In this document: one piece after another, positions 63,175 through 64,000 of the stretch
Layout: each line of letters opens with the position of its first letter
Numbering within the stretch: position 1 is the stretch's first letter
NCBI RefSeq assembly: GCF_039909015.1
Contig: NZ_CP150919.1
Location: forward strand, 3,076,501 to 3,140,500
Direction of reading: 5' to 3'
From: Pseudomonas grandcourensis
GTDB lineage: Bacteria; Pseudomonadota; Gammaproteobacteria; Pseudomonadales; Pseudomonadaceae
Length of the DNA stretch: 64,000 nt
Notes under the pieces: generated by a model
The model's input: only the letters and a program-made list of their open reading frames with translations
Databases searched by the model: none
What the model was told of the DNA's origin: nothing
Position numbers and translations under genes: made by a program

Positions 63175-63732
63175 TCAAGGCGCAGGGCAGTTTGCCTGTG
63201 GTCTGACGGCCGCCTGGCTGATCAGCGCGGCCAGGCGCTTGACGTTGTTTTGCTGGGCAAGCACCAGGTCATCGATGGTCGCGCCCGAGGGCGTTTGCAA
63301 GGTGCTGCGGCAAATCATCCGGGGCGTGTCGCCGGTGCCGGCACTGCGCAGGCGCCATTCCACGTCCATCAAGGCGTACTGGCCGGGGACCGAGTCAAAA
63401 CGCTGCACATCGATCCGCACCGAATGGCGGCCTTGTACAGGGCTGTTGCTCAGTTGATCAACCAGAGCACTGCGCAATTCGTCCACGAGGGTGGCGCCCC
63501 ACCATTGGGTTTCCAGGATCGCCAGGCCACTGTTGCCCTGGCGAATGACGATCTGCGCACGATCGACCTGGGGCGGCACGCTGATCGTCTCGATCTGAAT
63601 CACCCCGACGGTGGTCCTTGAGTGATTGCCCTGCTGGGTCGGGGTCAGGGTATGGAATTGAATCGGGTCACTGCGGCAGGCGGCGAGCAGCAACATCGCG
63701 GTGACCAAGGTGAACTTCAGCGGTAAAGCCAT
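63175..63732 (-). CDS. pqiC: PqiC (YmbA) outer-membrane lipoprotein of the Pqi lipid transport system
   Basis: 185 residues, DUF330/ABC_trans_aux family. Lipobox LLLAACRS with Cys19. Motifs: FHTLTPTQQGN, VIQIETISVPPQVDRAQIV, and WWGATLVDELRSALVDQL. Works with PqiA and PqiB as a conduit for lipids between inner and outer membrane. ATG 63732 has AGGAG 8 bases upstream; a TTG one step upstream (63753) overlaps the pqiB stop. Confidence 0.92.
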   Translation of the reverse strand: MALPLKFTLVTAMLLLAACRSDPIQFHTLTPTQQGNHSRTTVGVIQIETISVPPQVDRAQIVIRQGNSGLAILETQWWGATLVDELRSALVDQLSNSPVQGRHSVRIDVQRFDSVPGQYALMDVEWRLRSAGTGDTPRMICRSTLQTPSGATIDDLVLAQQNNVKRLAALISQAAVRPQANCPAP

Positions 63733-63749
63733 GGGTGTTGCTCCTGTGT

Positions 63750-64000
63750 TCAATTGCGCGGTGGCCCTTGCAGATCCACGGGGGCGGCATTGTTCGGACG
63801 GCCGCGAAGCAGCGATTCCGGATGCCGTCCCAGGTAATCCGAAAGATCACGCAAGGATCTCGACGTGCGTCCCAGTTCATCCAGGGTCTGCCCCAGTTTT
63901 TCCCGTTGCGGCGAATCGTCGGCCAAGGTCGAACTGGCCGACTGCAGGGTCGAATTGGCGGTTTCCAGGGTCTTGCTGACATCCGACAGGGTGGTTTGCA
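63750..64000 (-). CDS. pqiB: PqiB, MCE-family intermembrane transport protein (3' end only)
   Basis: The last ~83 residues are visible; the 5' part lies beyond the window. The reading frame gives TLSDVSKTLETANSTLQSAS, then QREKLGQTLDELGRTSRSL and the C-terminal DYLGRHPESLLRG, as in PqiB (coiled-coil needle region and conserved HPESLIRG tail). The stop is 18 bases before the pqiC ATG. Confidence 0.9.
   Translation of the reverse strand, partial: QTTLSDVSKTLETANSTLQSASSTLADDSPQREKLGQTLDELGRTSRSLRDLSDYLGRHPESLLRGRPNNAAPVDLQGPPRN

Overview
The window looks like a chromosomal segment of a fluorescent-group Pseudomonas. It is GC-rich, with the short 'GTGGGAGCGAGC/TTGCTCGCGA' type REP palindromes in many intergenic gaps, and it carries gene sets typical of that genus: MuxC-OpmB efflux, a GlgE/TreS/TreYZ alpha-glucan cluster, an arn lipid A operon and PqiBC. 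I found no rRNA, tRNA, CRISPR array, prophage or insertion sequence. The DNA reads as core genome plus small accessory patches.

Layout. 1-4105: 3' end of an RND pump gene (muxC-like) and its outer-membrane lipoprotein opmB. 4386-10440: a MHYT-GGDEF-EAL c-di-GMP protein (MucR type), an SDR, a MocR-type PLP regulator and the Cbb3-oxidase assembly protein CcoG. 10441-11481: a gene-poor kilobase. 11482-19111: plus-strand operon glgE - treS/pep2 fusion - glgB. 19229-22232: a lone autotransporter-type barrel, an EEP-family phosphoesterase and a PIG-L/LmbE-like protein with an altered catalytic motif. 22446-33445: minus-strand block glgA - treZ - malQ - treY - DUF2934 - glgX, with overlapping treZ/malQ/treY genes. 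Together the two blocks form a trehalose/alpha-glucan cycle: TreY/TreZ make trehalose from linear glucan, TreS turns trehalose into maltose, the maltokinase domain makes maltose-1-phosphate, GlgE extends glucan with it, GlgB branches, and GlgX and MalQ debranch and rearrange. No glgC or glgP is present here.

34005-43231: housekeeping and small-molecule genes: dienoyl-CoA isomerase-like crotonase, NudC, a TSUP permease, a TetR regulator with a perfect operator palindrome and its DUF1348 partner, PssA, an AraC regulator, a LEA/WHy lipoprotein, a XanP-like purine permease and a short HPP protein. 43391-55045: MFS transporter, then the tightly overlapping minus-strand operon arnB-arnC-arnA-arnD-arnT-arnE-arnF-ugd plus an extra GT39/PMT-like glycosyltransferase. 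This operon makes UDP-L-Ara4N and attaches Ara4N to lipid A (polymyxin resistance). 55439-56377: a solitary tyrosine recombinase. 56382-60065: a Fbp-type ferric iron ABC importer with a Fur-box-like palindrome upstream. 60336-62890: a second arnT copy and an Ais/PmrG-like LPS core phosphatase, a second lipid A/LPS modification site. 63175-64000: pqiC and the 3' end of pqiB.

I did not find an obviously unprecedented multi-gene system. The most interesting items are the catalytic-motif-variant PIG-L protein, the passenger-less autotransporter barrel between the two glucan operons, the DUF2934 protein with a histone-like tail inside the trehalose operon, three GT-C sugar transferases around the arn genes, and a short proline-rich frame in the gap before glgE.
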